Part shown: piece after piece, positions 44,066-54,576 of the stretch
Numbering within the stretch: position 1 is the stretch's first letter
Layout: the number at the start of each line of letters is the position of its first letter
DNA from: Sphingosinicella flava
GTDB lineage: Bacteria > Pseudomonadota > Alphaproteobacteria > Sphingomonadales > Sphingomonadaceae
Length of the DNA: 64,000 nt
Direction: 5' to 3'
Assembly: GCF_016025255.1 (NCBI RefSeq)
Contig: NZ_CP065592.1
Coordinates: 2,188,122 to 2,252,121 of the forward strand
Notes under the pieces: generated by a model
The model's database searches: none
What the model was told of the DNA's origin: nothing
Seen by the model: only the letters and a program-made list of their open reading frames with translations
Program-made: the position numbers and the translations under genes

Positions 44066-45274
44066 ATGGCTATGAATATCGAAGCGGCTCAGTGGCGGCG
44101 CGACGCACTCGCGGATGGCGAGATCGTGGATGAGACGATCATCATCCGCAACCGGCGGCGGCGTAATATCATCGTCGCGGCCGTCGCCGCGATCGTGGTC
44201 GCCTTGATCGCCATCGCAGCCCTGATGGGCGGCGGCGAAGAGAAAGCCGCGGGACCGGCCGCCAAGGGCGGGGCCGCAGCGACGCCGCGCGTCACCGTGA
44301 TCGTGCCCGGCCGCCAGCAGGTCGCCCGTCTCATTTCCGCCACCGGCACGCTCGCCGCGCGCCGCGACATGCCGGTCGGCGTGTCGGGCGAAGGCGGCAC
44401 CGTCGCCCGCGTCCTCGTCGAGCCCGGTCAGTGGGTCGGCGCAGGTCAGACGCTCGCCGTCATTGAACGGTCGGTGCAAAGCCAGCAGGCGCAGCAGCTT
44501 GCCGCGCAGATCGACGTCGCCCGCGCCGACGCCGCGCTCGCCGCGAGCGAGTTGAAGCGGGCCCAGGCCTTGGTCGCGCGCGGCTTCGTGTCGCAGGCCG
44601 ATATCGACCGCAAGCAAGCGACGCTCAACGCCGCCAATGCCCGCGTCCGGGTGGCGCAGGCCCAGCTTGCCGAAACCCGCGCGCGCATCGGCAAATTGGA
44701 CGTCCGTGCCCCCGCCGCCGGCCTGGTTCTCGATCGCATGGTCGAGCCGGGCCAGGTAGTGAGCGCGGGTTCGGGCGCCTTGTTCCGCATCGCCATGGGC
44801 GGCGAAATGGAAATGCTCGCCCGCTTGTCGCAAGAGGATCTGACGCGGCTGAGCCCCGGCGTCCCCGCCAGCGTGACTCCGGTTGGTTCGGCTCAGACCG
44901 TCTCAGGATCGGTCTGGCAGGTGTCGCCGGTCATCGATCCGCAAACCCGCCAAGGCGAGGCGCGCATCTCCATTCCCTATAACCGCGCCATTCGTCCAGG
45001 CGGCTTCGCGTCGGCCGAAATCCGCGCCGGTGCGCTCGACGCGCCGCTGCTGCCGGAATCGGCGGTGCAAAGCGACGACAAGGGCAATTTCGTCTACATC
45101 ATCGACGGCAGGAACAAGGTCGTCCGTCGCGACGTCCAGATCGGCGATGTGTCCGATGCCGGCGTCGCCATCGTTGGCGGCCTGCAAGGCAACGAACGGG
45201 TCGTCGAATCGGCAGGCGCGTTCTTGAACCCCGGCGATACCGTCCAGCCCGTCCGCGCGACGGCCAACCGCTAA
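44066..45274 (+). CDS. RND efflux periplasmic adaptor subunit
   Basis: A membrane fusion protein of about 400 residues. A cytoplasmic N-terminus is followed by one membrane helix (about 33-56). The lipoyl half-motifs, the coiled-coil hairpin (AAQIDVARADAALAASELKR...) and the beta-barrel domain follow in the usual order. It links the inner-membrane pump to an outer-membrane channel. GGTGGAAAG precedes ATG 44066. The pump gene starts 15 bases after the stop. Confidence 0.93.
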   Translation: MAMNIEAAQWRRDALADGEIVDETIIIRNRRRRNIIVAAVAAIVVALIAIAALMGGGEEKAAGPAAKGGAAATPRVTVIVPGRQQVARLISATGTLAARRDMPVGVSGEGGTVARVLVEPGQWVGAGQTLAVIERSVQSQQAQQLAAQIDVARADAALAASELKRAQALVARGFVSQADIDRKQATLNAANARVRVAQAQLAETRARIGKLDVRAPAAGLVLDRMVEPGQVVSAGSGALFRIAMGGEMEMLARLSQEDLTRLSPGVPASVTPVGSAQTVSGSVWQVSPVIDPQTRQGEARISIPYNRAIRPGGFASAEIRAGALDAPLLPESAVQSDDKGNFVYIIDGRNKVVRRDVQIGDVSDAGVAIVGGLQGNERVVESAGAFLNPGDTVQPVRATANR

Positions 45275-45288
45275 GGCGAGCACAGCAT

Positions 45289-48200
45289 ATGAGTTTCCGC
45301 AACATATCGGCATGGGCGATCCGGAACCCGGTTCCGCCGCTCGTCCTGTTCGTCGCGCTCGCGCTCGCCGGGCTCATCAGCTTCATGCGAATGGAAATCC
45401 AGAACGATCCGGACATCGATTTCCCGGTGGTGATCGTCGCCATCTCGCAGCCGGGCGCCGCGCCGACCGAGCTTGAGAACCAGATCACGCAGAAGGTGGA
45501 AGCCGCCGTCCGGTCCTTGCCCGGGATCGAGGAGATCAACTCCAACGTCACCGAAGGCAGTTCGACGACCGTGGTCCAGCTGGCGATCGGCACCCCGATC
45601 GACCGCTCGGTGAACGACGTGCGCGATTCCATCACGCAGATTCGCGGCCAATTGCCGGAAGGCATATTGGAGCCGCAGGTCTTCCGCGTCGACACGACCG
45701 ACAACGACCTTGCGAGCTACACCGTTTCGTCGACCAACATGACGCTCGAGCAGCTGAGCTGGTATGTCGACAACACCGTCACCAAGGAATTGCTGTCGGT
45801 CCCCGGCATGGCGGGCGTCGACCGGACGGGCGGCGTCAGCCGCGAAATCCGCGTCATCCTCGATCCGGCCAAGCTCCAGTCGCAGGGATTGACCGCGAAC
45901 CAGGTCAATCAGGCGCTTCGCCAGATCAACCTCAATGCCGCCGGTGGCCGCGCCGAGATTGCGGGTTCGGAACAGTCGGTCCGCGTTCTCGGCAATGCGG
46001 CGAATGCCTTCGATCTTTCGCAAACGCAGCTCAATGTGGGCGGCGGACGCACGGTGAAGCTCGCCGACATCGGTGAGGTGCGCGACCTGTATGCCGAGCA
46101 GCGTTCCTATGCGACGCAGGACGGCCAGCAAGTCCTGGCCTTCAGCTTCCAGCGCGCGAAGAATGAATCCGATGTCGCCGTGTTCGACGGCGCGGTCGCA
46201 AAGATCGCGGAGCTCGAAAAGCGCAATCCCAACGTCAAGTTCGACCTCGTCTTCGACAATGTGAAATATGCCAAGGAGCAATATCACAGTTCGATGATGG
46301 CGATGCTCGAAGGCGCGGTACTCGCCGTTATCGTCGTGTTCCTGTTCCTGCGGGACTGGCGCGCCACGATCATTTCGGCCCTTGCCATTCCGCTGTCGGC
46401 GATCCCCGCTTTCTGGTTCATGGATCTGATGGGCTTCACGCTCAACACAATGACGCTGCTGGCGCTCGCGCTGGTGGCCGGGGTGCTGGTCGACGATGCG
46501 ATCGTGGAGATCGAGAATATCGTCCGGCACATGCGCATGGGCAAATCCGCCTATCAGGCCTCGATCGAGGCGGCAGACGAGATCGGCCTCGCCGTGCTTG
46601 CGACCACCATGTCGATCGTGGCGGTCTTCTTCCCCGTCGGCCTGATGCCGGGCATTGCGGGCCAGTTCTTCAAGAATTTCGGCTTCACCGTCGTGGCGTC
46701 GGTGCTGATGAGCCTCGCCGTCGCGCGTCTCATCACCCCGATGATCGCGGCCTATTTCCTGAAGTCCAAAGGGCATCAGTCGCACGGCGAAGGCAAGCTG
46801 ATGGACTGGTATATGTCGGTCCTGCGCTTCACCCTCCGCCACCGCTGGGTCGCGGTGACGGGCGGCGCGATCGCCTTCGCCTGCACCATCGCCACCTTCG
46901 CGATGCTGCCGCAGACCTTCCAGCCGGAAACCGACCAGGATCGCTCCACGGCGTCCATCGAAATGGTGCCGGGCAGCACGCTCGCCCAAACCGGCGCGGT
47001 CGCCCGTCAGGTCGCGAGCTTGCTGAAGCAGCAGCCGGAAGTGGAATCCACCTTCAGCCGGGTTTTCGTCGGCAATGCCAACGTGACCGCGATCTACAAG
47101 GAAGACAAAGAGCGTTCGAGCGTCGAGTTCGAACGGGCGATCGCCCCGCAATTGGCGAACATCCCGGATGCGCGCGTGTCCTTCCGCTCGCAATTCGGCG
47201 GCGGCCGCGACATCATGGTCACGCTGGGCAGCGACGATCCCGCCAAGCTGCAGGCCACGGCGAACAAGCTGATGCAGGAAATGGCCGGGTTGCCCGAGAT
47301 CACGTCGCCGCGCGTCAACGGCGACTTGCAGCGTCCGGAAATCACCATCCGCCCGCGTCTCGATCTGGCGGCGGAGCTTGGCGTCACCACCGGCGCGCTT
47401 TCGAACGCGATCCGCATCGCGACGCTGGGCGACATCGATCAGAACAGCGCGAAATTCTCACTGTCCGACCGGCAGATCCCGATCCGGGTGGCGCTCAACG
47501 AAAATGCCCGCGCGCGGCTTTCGACGATCGAGAACCTTCCGGTGCCGACGGCGACCGGCGGATCGGTGCCGTTGAAGCTCGTCGCGAATATCGGCTTCGG
47601 CGCCGGGCCGACCCGCATCGACCGCATGAACCAGACGCGCCGCGTCACGATCGGCGCCGATCTTGCCCCCGGCATCGTCAGCGGCCAGGCCTGGACCAAG
47701 ATCAATCAGCTGCCGACGATGAAGAACCTGCCGCTCGGCGTGAACCAGGTCGTGTCCGGCATGCAGAAATGGCAGGGCGAGCTCATTCAGAGCTTCATCA
47801 TCGCCGTGATTTCGGGCCTGTTCATGGTCTTCGCGGTGCTGGTGCTGCTCTACAAGCGCCTGATGCCGCCGTTCGTGAACATGGGCTCGCTGCTGCTGGC
47901 GCCGCTGGGCGGCACGCTGGCGTTGCTCGTCACCGGCAATCCGATCTCGCTGCCCGTCTATATCGGCCTCCTGATGCTGCTCGGCATCGTCGCCAAGAAC
48001 TCGATCCTGCTGATCGACTTCGCGCTGGAGGAGATGGACAAAGGCGTCGACAAGATGACGGCGATCCTCGATGCCGGCCACAAGCGCGCCCAGCCGATCG
48101 TGATGACCACGGTCGCCATGGTCGCGGGCATGGTGCCGACCGCGCTCGCCATTTCTGGTGACAACGCATGGCGCGCGCCGATGGGCATCACCGTGATCGG

Positions 48201-48357
48201 CGGCCTCATCCTCTCAACCGTCCTGACCTTGGTGCTGGTGCCCGGAACCTTCTCCCTGGCCCTTGGGTTGGAAAAGCGGATCGCCAAGCATGGCCGGAAG
48301 CTCATCACCTACAAGGGCGTCGAGGATCACGGCCCCGCCGCGCAACCCGCGGAGTGA
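45289..48357 (+). CDS. RND family multidrug efflux transporter permease
   Basis: 1022 residues, proton-driven inner-membrane pump of the AcrB/MexB superfamily. Twelve membrane helices flank two large periplasmic domains. The proton-relay pair is visible in [14 protein letters not shown] (helix 4). The sequence type is closer to the MdtB/MdtC and heavy-duty hydrophobe pumps than to AcrB itself, but the substrate is not known. No outer-membrane channel gene follows; a channel encoded elsewhere must be used. Confidence 0.95.
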   Translation: MSFRNISAWAIRNPVPPLVLFVALALAGLISFMRMEIQNDPDIDFPVVIVAISQPGAAPTELENQITQKVEAAVRSLPGIEEINSNVTEGSSTTVVQLAIGTPIDRSVNDVRDSITQIRGQLPEGILEPQVFRVDTTDNDLASYTVSSTNMTLEQLSWYVDNTVTKELLSVPGMAGVDRTGGVSREIRVILDPAKLQSQGLTANQVNQALRQINLNAAGGRAEIAGSEQSVRVLGNAANAFDLSQTQLNVGGGRTVKLADIGEVRDLYAEQRSYATQDGQQVLAFSFQRAKNESDVAVFDGAVAKIAELEKRNPNVKFDLVFDNVKYAKEQYHSSMMAMLEGAVLAVIVVFLFLRDWRATIISALAIPLSAIPAFWFMDLMGFTLNTMTLLALALVAGVLVDDAIVEIENIVRHMRMGKSAYQASIEAADEIGLAVLATTMSIVAVFFPVGLMPGIAGQFFKNFGFTVVASVLMSLAVARLITPMIAAYFLKSKGHQSHGEGKLMDWYMSVLRFTLRHRWVAVTGGAIAFACTIATFAMLPQTFQPETDQDRSTASIEMVPGSTLAQTGAVARQVASLLKQQPEVESTFSRVFVGNANVTAIYKEDKERSSVEFERAIAPQLANIPDARVSFRSQFGGGRDIMVTLGSDDPAKLQATANKLMQEMAGLPEITSPRVNGDLQRPEITIRPRLDLAAELGVTTGALSNAIRIATLGDIDQNSAKFSLSDRQIPIRVALNENARARLSTIENLPVPTATGGSVPLKLVANIGFGAGPTRIDRMNQTRRVTIGADLAPGIVSGQAWTKINQLPTMKNLPLGVNQVVSGMQKWQGELIQSFIIAVISGLFMVFAVLVLLYKRLMPPFVNMGSLLLAPLGGTLALLVTGNPISLPVYIGLLMLLGIVAKNSILLIDFALEEMDKGVDKMTAILDAGHKRAQPIVMTTVAMVAGMVPTALAISGDNAWRAPMGITVIGGLILSTVLTLVLVPGTFSLALGLEKRIAKHGRKLITYKGVEDHGPAAQPAE

Positions 48358-48388
48358 ACCAAATGGGCGGCCGGACGATATAGAGGGC

Positions 48389-49657
48389 ATGCGCCACTCC
48401 ACGTCGTCCGGCCTCTCACGCCTCAACCCGGTTCAAGGCGGCGCGCGGGGCATGCGGGTCATCGCGACGGGCATGCTGCTCGCGATGGCCGCGCTCTTCG
48501 CCGTCGCGACCAGCCTCGATGAAGCCTATCCGGCCTGGGGCTTCGTGAAGGCCTTCGCCGAAGCCGCGATGGTCGGCGGCCTTGCCGACTGGTTCGCGGT
48601 CACCGCGCTTTTCCGCCACCCGCTTGGGCTACCCATCCCCCACACCGCCATCATTCCCCGCAACAAGGACCGGATCGGCGACACGCTGGCCCTCTTCCTC
48701 CGGGACAATTTCCTGACCCCGTCCGTCGTCGCGCGGCGCATGGGGAAGGTGGACGTGGCTGGGGCGATCGGCCGCTTCCTTGCGGAGCCGCCGGCGGGCG
48801 AAGGGCGGCTGCGCGAGGGCGCGTCACGGCTCATCGTCGACGTTTTGGAATCGCTGGATCAGGAACGCCTCGGCGGCATGGTGAAGAGCGCCATTTCCTC
48901 CCGCATCCGCGCGCTGGAAGTCTCGCCAATGCTCGGCCAGTCGCTGGAAGCGGCGATGGATGAGGACCGGCATATTCCCGTCCTCGACAGCATCATCACC
49001 TGGGCCGGGCGGACGCTCGACGCCAATGAGGACATCATCCGCGACATGGTCCACGAACGGGCGGGCTGGGTGATGCGGCTCGCGGGGATCGACGACAAAC
49101 TCGCCGATGCGATCGTCGACGGTCTGCGCCGCCTCACCATCGACATGGCCGTCGATCCGCACCACCCGCTGCGTCAAAGCGCGGAGGAAGGCCTGGCGCG
49201 TCTCGCCAGCAACCTGCGCAGCGATCCCGATACGCAGGCCAAGGTCGAGGAGATGAAGAACGGCCTCGTCGACAATGAAGCGCTCAGCCACTGGATGGAC
49301 GGCCTCTGGGAAAACGCTCGCGCGGGCCTCTTAAGGGCGGCGCGCGATCCCGACGCGACGATGGCCGGAAAATTCGGCGAAGCGTTGCAGCAGCTCGGCA
49401 CCACCCTTCAGGACGATGCCCGGCTCAAGGCCACGATCAACCAATTCGCCCGCCGCACCGTCGTCGGCATGGTCGCGACCTATGGGACCGGCATCGTCGC
49501 CCTCGTATCCGAAACGGTCCGCGGCTGGGACGCGCGCACCATCACCGGCCGCCTGGAAAGTGCGGTCGGACGCGATCTGCAATATATCCGGGTCAACGGG
49601 ACGCTTGTCGGCGGCCTCGTCGGCCTCATCATTCATACCGTCGAAACGGTGGCTTAA
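48389..49657 (+). CDS. DUF445 membrane protein
   Basis: 422 residues. N-terminal hydrophobic segments (about 23-42 and near 60) contain the family signature [35 protein letters not shown]. The remainder is a long helical region, and a last hydrophobic stretch lies at the C-terminus. Family members are anchored to the inner membrane; the role is unknown. ATG 48389 follows AGAGGG. The gene ends tail to tail with murA, sharing TTAA. Confidence 0.9.
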   Translation: MRHSTSSGLSRLNPVQGGARGMRVIATGMLLAMAALFAVATSLDEAYPAWGFVKAFAEAAMVGGLADWFAVTALFRHPLGLPIPHTAIIPRNKDRIGDTLALFLRDNFLTPSVVARRMGKVDVAGAIGRFLAEPPAGEGRLREGASRLIVDVLESLDQERLGGMVKSAISSRIRALEVSPMLGQSLEAAMDEDRHIPVLDSIITWAGRTLDANEDIIRDMVHERAGWVMRLAGIDDKLADAIVDGLRRLTIDMAVDPHHPLRQSAEEGLARLASNLRSDPDTQAKVEEMKNGLVDNEALSHWMDGLWENARAGLLRAARDPDATMAGKFGEALQQLGTTLQDDARLKATINQFARRTVVGMVATYGTGIVALVSETVRGWDARTITGRLESAVGRDLQYIRVNGTLVGGLVGLIIHTVETVA

Positions 49658-50937
49658 CCCGCCGATACGCGCTCGATATCGGCGCCGACGGCCTGCAGCT
49701 TTTCTTCCAGCCGCTCGTAACCGCGATCGAGGTGGTAGATGCGGGAGACAATGGTCTCGCCTTCGGCCGCGAGGCCGGCGAGGATGAGGCTCATCGACGC
49801 GCGCAGGTCCGTCGCCATCACTTCCGCACCATGGAGTTTCGGCACTCCGCGCACGACGGCGGCGCGGCCGCGCACGTCGATGTCGGCGCCCATGCGCGAC
49901 AGCTCCGGCACGTGCATGTAGCGGTTTTCGAAGATCGTTTCGGTGAGCAGGCTGGTCCCGTTCGCCAGTGCCAGCATCGACATGAATTGCGCTTGCATGT
50001 CGGTGGGGAAGGCGGGGAACGGCGCGGTGGACAGGGTCAGGGGCTTAATGTCCGCGCCCGCCGTCACCCTGATGCCGCCTTTCACGTCCTCAACTGTGAC
50101 GCCCGCCTCGATCAGCGCGTCGAGGATCGCGGTCATCGTCTCCTTGCGCGCGCCCACCAGCTCGATCGACCCGCCGGTTATCGCTGCGGCGCAGGCATAG
50201 CTGCCCGCCTCGATCCGGTCGGGCATCACCGCATAGGTCGCGCCGTGGAGGCGATCGACGCCCTCGACCGTCAGCGTATCGGTGCGCAGGCCGCTGATCT
50301 TCGCGCCCATGGCGATGAGGCACATGGCGAGATCGGTGATTTCCGGCTCGCGCGCGGCATTTTCGATCACCGTCGTCCCCTTGGCGAGGACGGCCGCCAT
50401 CAGCGCGTTTTCGGTGGCGCCAACCGATACGACCGGAAAGCGGACATGGCCGCCGCGCAGGCCCCCGCTCGGCACCTTCGCCTTCACATAGCCGGCGGCA
50501 AGCTCGATTTCGGCGCCAAGCGCTTCGAGCGCCTTCAGGTGCAGGTCGATCGGCCGGTTGCCGATCGCGCAGCCGCCGGGCAGCGACACGGTGGCTTCCC
50601 CCGCGCGGGCCATGAGGGGGCCGAGCACGAGGATCGAGGCCCGCATCTTGCGCACGATGTCGTAAGGCGCGACCGTCGACGCGATGTTGGATGCCCGCAA
50701 CGTCATCACGCGGCCGAATTCGTCCCGTTTCGATCCTTCGATCATCGTCGAGGCGCCAAGCTGGTTCATCAGATGACCGAAGCCGTCGACATCGGCGAGG
50801 CGCGGCAGGTTGCGCAGCGTCAAGGGCTCGTCGGTCAAGAGGGCGCAGGGCAAAAGGGTGAGGGCCGCGTTCTTCGCGCCCGAAATTTGGATGCGGCCTT
50901 CAAGGCGGCGGCCGCCTTTGATGATGATCTTGTCCAT
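49654..50937 (-). CDS. murA: UDP-N-acetylglucosamine 1-carboxyvinyltransferase
   Basis: First committed step of peptidoglycan synthesis: enolpyruvyl transfer from PEP to UDP-GlcNAc. The 427 residues show the N-terminal [19 protein letters not shown] and the active-site Cys in [11 protein letters not shown], the residue attacked by fosfomycin; here it is Cys, so the enzyme should be sensitive. ATG 50937 gives the normal start. The 3' end shares its stop region with the DUF445 gene. Confidence 0.97.
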   Translation of the reverse strand: MDKIIIKGGRRLEGRIQISGAKNAALTLLPCALLTDEPLTLRNLPRLADVDGFGHLMNQLGASTMIEGSKRDEFGRVMTLRASNIASTVAPYDIVRKMRASILVLGPLMARAGEATVSLPGGCAIGNRPIDLHLKALEALGAEIELAAGYVKAKVPSGGLRGGHVRFPVVSVGATENALMAAVLAKGTTVIENAAREPEITDLAMCLIAMGAKISGLRTDTLTVEGVDRLHGATYAVMPDRIEAGSYACAAAITGGSIELVGARKETMTAILDALIEAGVTVEDVKGGIRVTAGADIKPLTLSTAPFPAFPTDMQAQFMSMLALANGTSLLTETIFENRYMHVPELSRMGADIDVRGRAAVVRGVPKLHGAEVMATDLRASMSLILAGLAAEGETIVSRIYHLDRGYERLEEKLQAVGADIERVSAG

Positions 50938-51078
50938 GGCGCGGTTTCTAGAGCTTTGCCGCGCGCACGCAAGCAGCCTCATGCCGAAACGATCCGCTGC
51001 GGTCACTTGATTTCGGTTAGGGCGCACCAAAAAAATGCATCCTAATAAGCCGCCCAAGAGTGGGCTTTAAAAACGGGG

Positions 51079-51816
51079 ATGAATTTGGGCAGTTGCCTTG
51101 CGGAACGTCTGTCGCACTATCTTGACCTAACGGATAACGAACATGCCGCCCTCGATGAAATCGAGGTGCAGGAGCGGGAATGCAAACGCGGAACCATCAT
51201 CCGCCGGGAGCAGGATCGCGGCCGGGAATTGTTCGTGCTGCGGTCGGGCTGGCTGCAAAGCCATGTCGTCCTCGGCGACGGCAGCCGCCAGATCATGCGT
51301 TTCTTCTTTCCCGGCGACATCATCGGCCTGTCGAGCCTGGCGCTCGATCACTCACCCGAAACGATCGTGACGGTGAGCGATGCGACGATCGCGCCGTTCA
51401 ACCGCCAGAAGCTCTGCGACATCTTTGAATCCCATCCGCGTCTCGCCGCATTGATCTTCACGGTCACGATGGCGGAGCGGGTGGCGATGGCGGACCGCCT
51501 GGCCTCGATCGGCCGCACGTCGGCGCGGGCCCGCGTGGCATCGATCCTGTGCGAAATCTTCGCCCGCAATCGGGTGATGTTGAAAGGCGAATTGAGCGAG
51601 CTTCAACTGCCGCTGACGCAGGAGGATCTGGGCGACGCGACCGGCCTCACCGCCGTTCACGTCAACCGCATGATGCGGGGCCTGGTCGACGATGGCCTGA
51701 TCGCCCGCAGCGGCAACAAGGTGGGGCTGATCGACGAAGGCCGCCTGGCGGCCGAAGCGAATTTCATCGATCGCTACGCGAAGATCGACACGAGCTGGCT
51801 CCCGCCGGCGCGCTAG
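51079..51816 (+). CDS. Crp/Fnr family transcription regulator
   Basis: 245 residues: a cyclic-nucleotide-binding-type beta-roll (about 25-140) with RELFVLRSGWLQSHVVLGDG and a C-terminal HTH_Crp domain with LPLTQEDLGDATGLTAVHVNRMMRGL. The Cys spacing does not match the iron-sulphur-binding pattern of FNR, so it is probably not an oxygen sensor of that kind. The signal is unknown. It is divergent from murA, with 141 bases between the starts. Confidence 0.92.
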   Translation: MNLGSCLAERLSHYLDLTDNEHAALDEIEVQERECKRGTIIRREQDRGRELFVLRSGWLQSHVVLGDGSRQIMRFFFPGDIIGLSSLALDHSPETIVTVSDATIAPFNRQKLCDIFESHPRLAALIFTVTMAERVAMADRLASIGRTSARARVASILCEIFARNRVMLKGELSELQLPLTQEDLGDATGLTAVHVNRMMRGLVDDGLIARSGNKVGLIDEGRLAAEANFIDRYAKIDTSWLPPAR

Positions 51817-51852
51817 CCTTCGCCGATGCGCAGCTAGGCGGCGTGGACCGCG

Positions 51853-52215
51853 TCAGGCCTTTTCCAAGGTGCACTGCAGCGGATGCTGGTTCTGGCGTGC
51901 GAAATCGATGACCTGCGAAACCTTGGTTTCCGCGACTTCATAGCTGAACACGCCGCATACCCCCACGCCGCGCTGGTGAACCTGCAGCATCACGCGGGTC
52001 GCATCTTCGATGTCCATGCGGAAAAAACGCTGAAGGACAAGCACGACGAATTCCATCGGCGTGTAATCGTCGTTCAGCATCAATACCTTGTAGGGGGAAG
52101 GCGTTTTCGTCCGGGTTCGCGTGCGGGTGGCAACGCCAAGGCCGGTGCCTTCGTCGGCATCGCGCTGATCGCCACCAGCCGACAGGATTTTGAACTCGTC
52201 CCCGATCATGTACAT
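51853..52215 (-). CDS. clpS: ATP-dependent Clp protease adaptor ClpS
   Basis: It delivers N-end-rule substrates to ClpAP. The 120 residues have a flexible N-terminal tail with a Thr/Arg run ([10 protein letters not shown]), then the conserved [21 protein letters not shown] and [22 protein letters not shown] 52215 or 52209 could be used; GGGG just before 52215 favours it. No clpA gene lies downstream within the window on this strand. The Crp-type gene converges on it. Confidence 0.95.
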   Translation of the reverse strand: MYMIGDEFKILSAGGDQRDADEGTGLGVATRTRTRTKTPSPYKVLMLNDDYTPMEFVVLVLQRFFRMDIEDATRVMLQVHQRGVGVCGVFSYEVAETKVSQVIDFARQNQHPLQCTLEKA

Positions 52216-52297
52216 GGCCCCAATTATGCTATTCCGGCGCGCCCGCGGCAAGATGGTGCGCCGTTCCAAAACGACAATCTCGTAACCCATAACGCAT

Positions 52298-52338
52298 AAA
52301 AAAGGCGGCCGCTCCGTTGCCGGAGGACCGCCTTTTTC
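52298..52338 (-). terminator. Intrinsic terminator of the phasin gene
   Basis: Arms GGCGG-C-CGCTCCG and CGGAG-GA-CCGCC form a long stem. On the minus strand six T residues follow. It starts 15 bases after the phasin stop. Confidence 0.88.
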
Positions 52339-52352
52339 CTGTTCGAACGTGC

Positions 52353-52943
52353 TTACGCGACGGTTGCGAGGCCCTTCATGCGATCGGCAGCGACCGAATA
52401 GCGGCTGGTGATCGGCTCGGCGACATCGCCGGCGAGCTTCACCATCGTCTCGCTGACCTTAGCGCTTTCCGCGACGAAGCTGTCGAAGGCGCTCTTCGCG
52501 AATTCGCTCTGCAGGCGGAAGAAATCGGCCGGGGTCTTGGCTTCCGACAGGCTGCGGAGCGTCGCCGAGGCTTCCTCGAACCGCTTGCGGCCATATTCGG
52601 CGGCGTCCTGGCCGAGCGCTTCGGCGCCCTTGGCCGCGACCTTCGACGACGCGACGAGCGCTTCCACGTTGCCGCGGGCGAGATCGGTCAATTCCTCGAC
52701 GATCTTCTGCGTCTTGTCGGCCGCGACCTTCGCGCGGTCGTTCACGTCGGCAAAGAAAGCCTGGGTCTTCTGCGCGGCATCCTGAGCCGCCTGGGTCGCT
52801 TCGTTGGTCATGTTCGCTTTTCCTTCATTGCTCTTACGGGCGCGCGCGGCACCGGCGGCAGCCGCACCGGCCGCGGCGGCAACCGCCGTGGCCACGACAG
52901 CGGGCTTCCGCACCGTCTTCACCCTGGATTTCGTGTCAGCCAT
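52353..52943 (-). CDS. Phasin family protein
   Basis: 196 residues. Phasins coat PHA granules. The N-terminus is basic and alanine-rich (about 1-45), followed by the helical phasin domain with [19 protein letters not shown], a long amphipathic middle and [25 protein letters not shown] paired TGC-rich element and a promoter lie upstream. A second in-frame ATG at residue 45 would give a protein without the basic leader. phaC lies 3 kb away on the same strand. Confidence 0.93.
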   Translation of the reverse strand: MADTKSRVKTVRKPAVVATAVAAAAGAAAAGAARARKSNEGKANMTNEATQAAQDAAQKTQAFFADVNDRAKVAADKTQKIVEELTDLARGNVEALVASSKVAAKGAEALGQDAAEYGRKRFEEASATLRSLSEAKTPADFFRLQSEFAKSAFDSFVAESAKVSETMVKLAGDVAEPITSRYSVAADRMKGLATVA

Positions 52944-52957
52944 AAAACAAACCTCTT

Positions 52958-53016
52958 ATGCTGCACTGCACAATAATGCCTTGCGGTGGCAATTTCAAGA
53001 GAAATGCTGCACTGCA
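52958..53016 (-). promoter_or_regulatory. Phasin promoter flanked by two identical TGC-rich boxes
   Basis: The 13-mer ATGCTGCACTGCA occurs at 52958-52970 and again at 53004-53016. Between them, on the minus strand, lie TTGAAA (52998-52993), 17 bases, and TATTGT (52975-52970). One box covers the -10/start area and the other abuts the -35. PHA autoregulators of the PhaR/PhbF type bind TGC-rich sites in phasin promoters in other bacteria, so this is a likely PhaR operator. Confidence 0.7.
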
Positions 53017-53019
53017 ATA

Positions 53020-54501
53020 TCAGTTCACACGGATGAACCGGCTGTCGTTCCAAAGCAGCGATTGCGCGCCTGGATCAAAGCGCAAAAATTCTCGCTTTTC
53101 AGCCAGGTTGGAGGTGCCCGCAAAGACGCCTTCCACGGCGGGAGTTAACCGGACCGAATAGGCGCCAAGGGCTGCCACAAGACCTCCCCCGTCCCTCAGG
53201 ACCGTCATCTCGCCGAGAGCGGGGTGGAGGTAGCGGCCTACGTAATGCGCGAGGACTTCGGGGGCAGGCTGCCAAGTCCAGCCGCCCCATTTGACGTCGG
53301 TACGGTCCTTTGCCTCCCGCGACGCGCGGCCCGCCGCCTGCTCCGCCACGATCTTCGCATAATCTGCGGCAAACGCGGCGGGGTCCGATGCGAAGGTGGG
53401 GTCCGCCAGGGCTTTCACGAAAGCGTCCTGCAACTTCGCGGTCAACCCTCCAGTCATGCTGTCGCTGTTGGTCAGATAGGCGAAGCCGACGCCAAAGGCT
53501 GGTACGATCAGCATCCGCGACCGGAAACCTGTATAGCCGCCGCCATGCGTCAGATAGGTGATGCCGTGCGCGGTGCACCGCGACCAGCCGAGGGCATAGC
53601 CGTCGCAGCTTTGCCCTTCGTTCGTTTCCGCAGGATGCGGAAGGACGGCATGGGCGGCACGGAAGCTGCCGGCGGACAGGCCCGTGCCTTCGAGATGGGC
53701 CTGCAGCCAACGCGCCATGTCGTTTGGCGAGGTGACGAGGCCTCCTGCCGCATGCATCAAGGCGTCCGTCTTCATCGGAAAGGCGTGCCAGCCCTGCGCG
53801 GTCCATTGATGCGCGGCGGTGACGACTGGAAAATCACTGCTCCGCGCCGAACTGTGGCGGAGGCCGAGAGGCTGGAAGACATCGCTCGCCAGCCAGTCCT
53901 TCCATGACCGCCCCGTCTCCTTTTCGAGGATGGCGCCATACATCAAATAACCGAGATTGGTATAAGAGAAGCCCGGCTTCCGCAGGGTCGAATGGGAGGC
54001 GAGAAGCGCTGGATAATCGGCGGCGGCGACTTCGTCCGTATAGGCGGTTCGGAAGCTCAGGGGCGAGTTCTCGAACAACAGGCGGTGAGTGAGCAAGTTG
54101 CGTAGCGTCACTGCGTTCGTGTCCGTGCCGGGAATGCGCAGGTCCGGCCAATGGTCGGCGATCGTGCTGTCGAGCTTCAATATGCCCTTCCGGTCCAGTT
54201 CTGCGGCGAGCAGGCCCATATAGGCCTTGGTCATCGACGCGATGTAGAAAGGCGTGTCGCCATCGGCCTTGGCGCCGGTGCGGACGTCGGCCACGCCGTC
54301 GACGACGATGACGGGCTTCATCCCTCTCGCCACCGCGATGAAGGCAGCGGCGGGCGCCGCGCCCGGAACGGTACGGGTCGCATCGGCAAGCGGCCGGACA
54401 CGGCTTGTTGCGCGGTCGAAATCCTGATGCCGAGGCGCGGCAATGCCGGGTGATGCCGCCGTCAGAGCGGTTAGAGCGGAGAGGTGAAAAGCAAAACGCA
54501 T
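53020..54501 (-). CDS. Exported serine hydrolase (class C beta-lactamase fold)
   Basis: 493 residues with a signal peptide (about 1-21). The penicillin-binding fold motifs are visible: S-x-x-K as SMTK (IASMTKAYMG) and Y-x-N as YTN (FSYTNLGYLMYG). A HGGGYTGF segment stands where KTG is usual. A C-terminal domain of about 120 residues follows. This suggests a D-aminopeptidase or esterase type rather than a resistance enzyme. Its end lies directly before the phasin operator. Confidence 0.88.
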   Translation of the reverse strand: MRFAFHLSALTALTAASPGIAAPRHQDFDRATSRVRPLADATRTVPGAAPAAAFIAVARGMKPVIVVDGVADVRTGAKADGDTPFYIASMTKAYMGLLAAELDRKGILKLDSTIADHWPDLRIPGTDTNAVTLRNLLTHRLLFENSPLSFRTAYTDEVAAADYPALLASHSTLRKPGFSYTNLGYLMYGAILEKETGRSWKDWLASDVFQPLGLRHSSARSSDFPVVTAAHQWTAQGWHAFPMKTDALMHAAGGLVTSPNDMARWLQAHLEGTGLSAGSFRAAHAVLPHPAETNEGQSCDGYALGWSRCTAHGITYLTHGGGYTGFRSRMLIVPAFGVGFAYLTNSDSMTGGLTAKLQDAFVKALADPTFASDPAAFAADYAKIVAEQAAGRASREAKDRTDVKWGGWTWQPAPEVLAHYVGRYLHPALGEMTVLRDGGGLVAALGAYSVRLTPAVEGVFAGTSNLAEKREFLRFDPGAQSLLWNDSRFIRVN

Positions 54502-54576
54502 GAGTTGATACCCGATGATTAGAAACTGGTGCGTTGCTACGGGCGTGGCCCGGGTCCGTCTTGAACCGATGTAACC

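Noticed and set aside
45271-47193. Open frame of 640 codons on the minus strand
   Set aside because: It lies antisense to the RND permease, is rich in Asp/Arg/His and lacks any recognisable domain.
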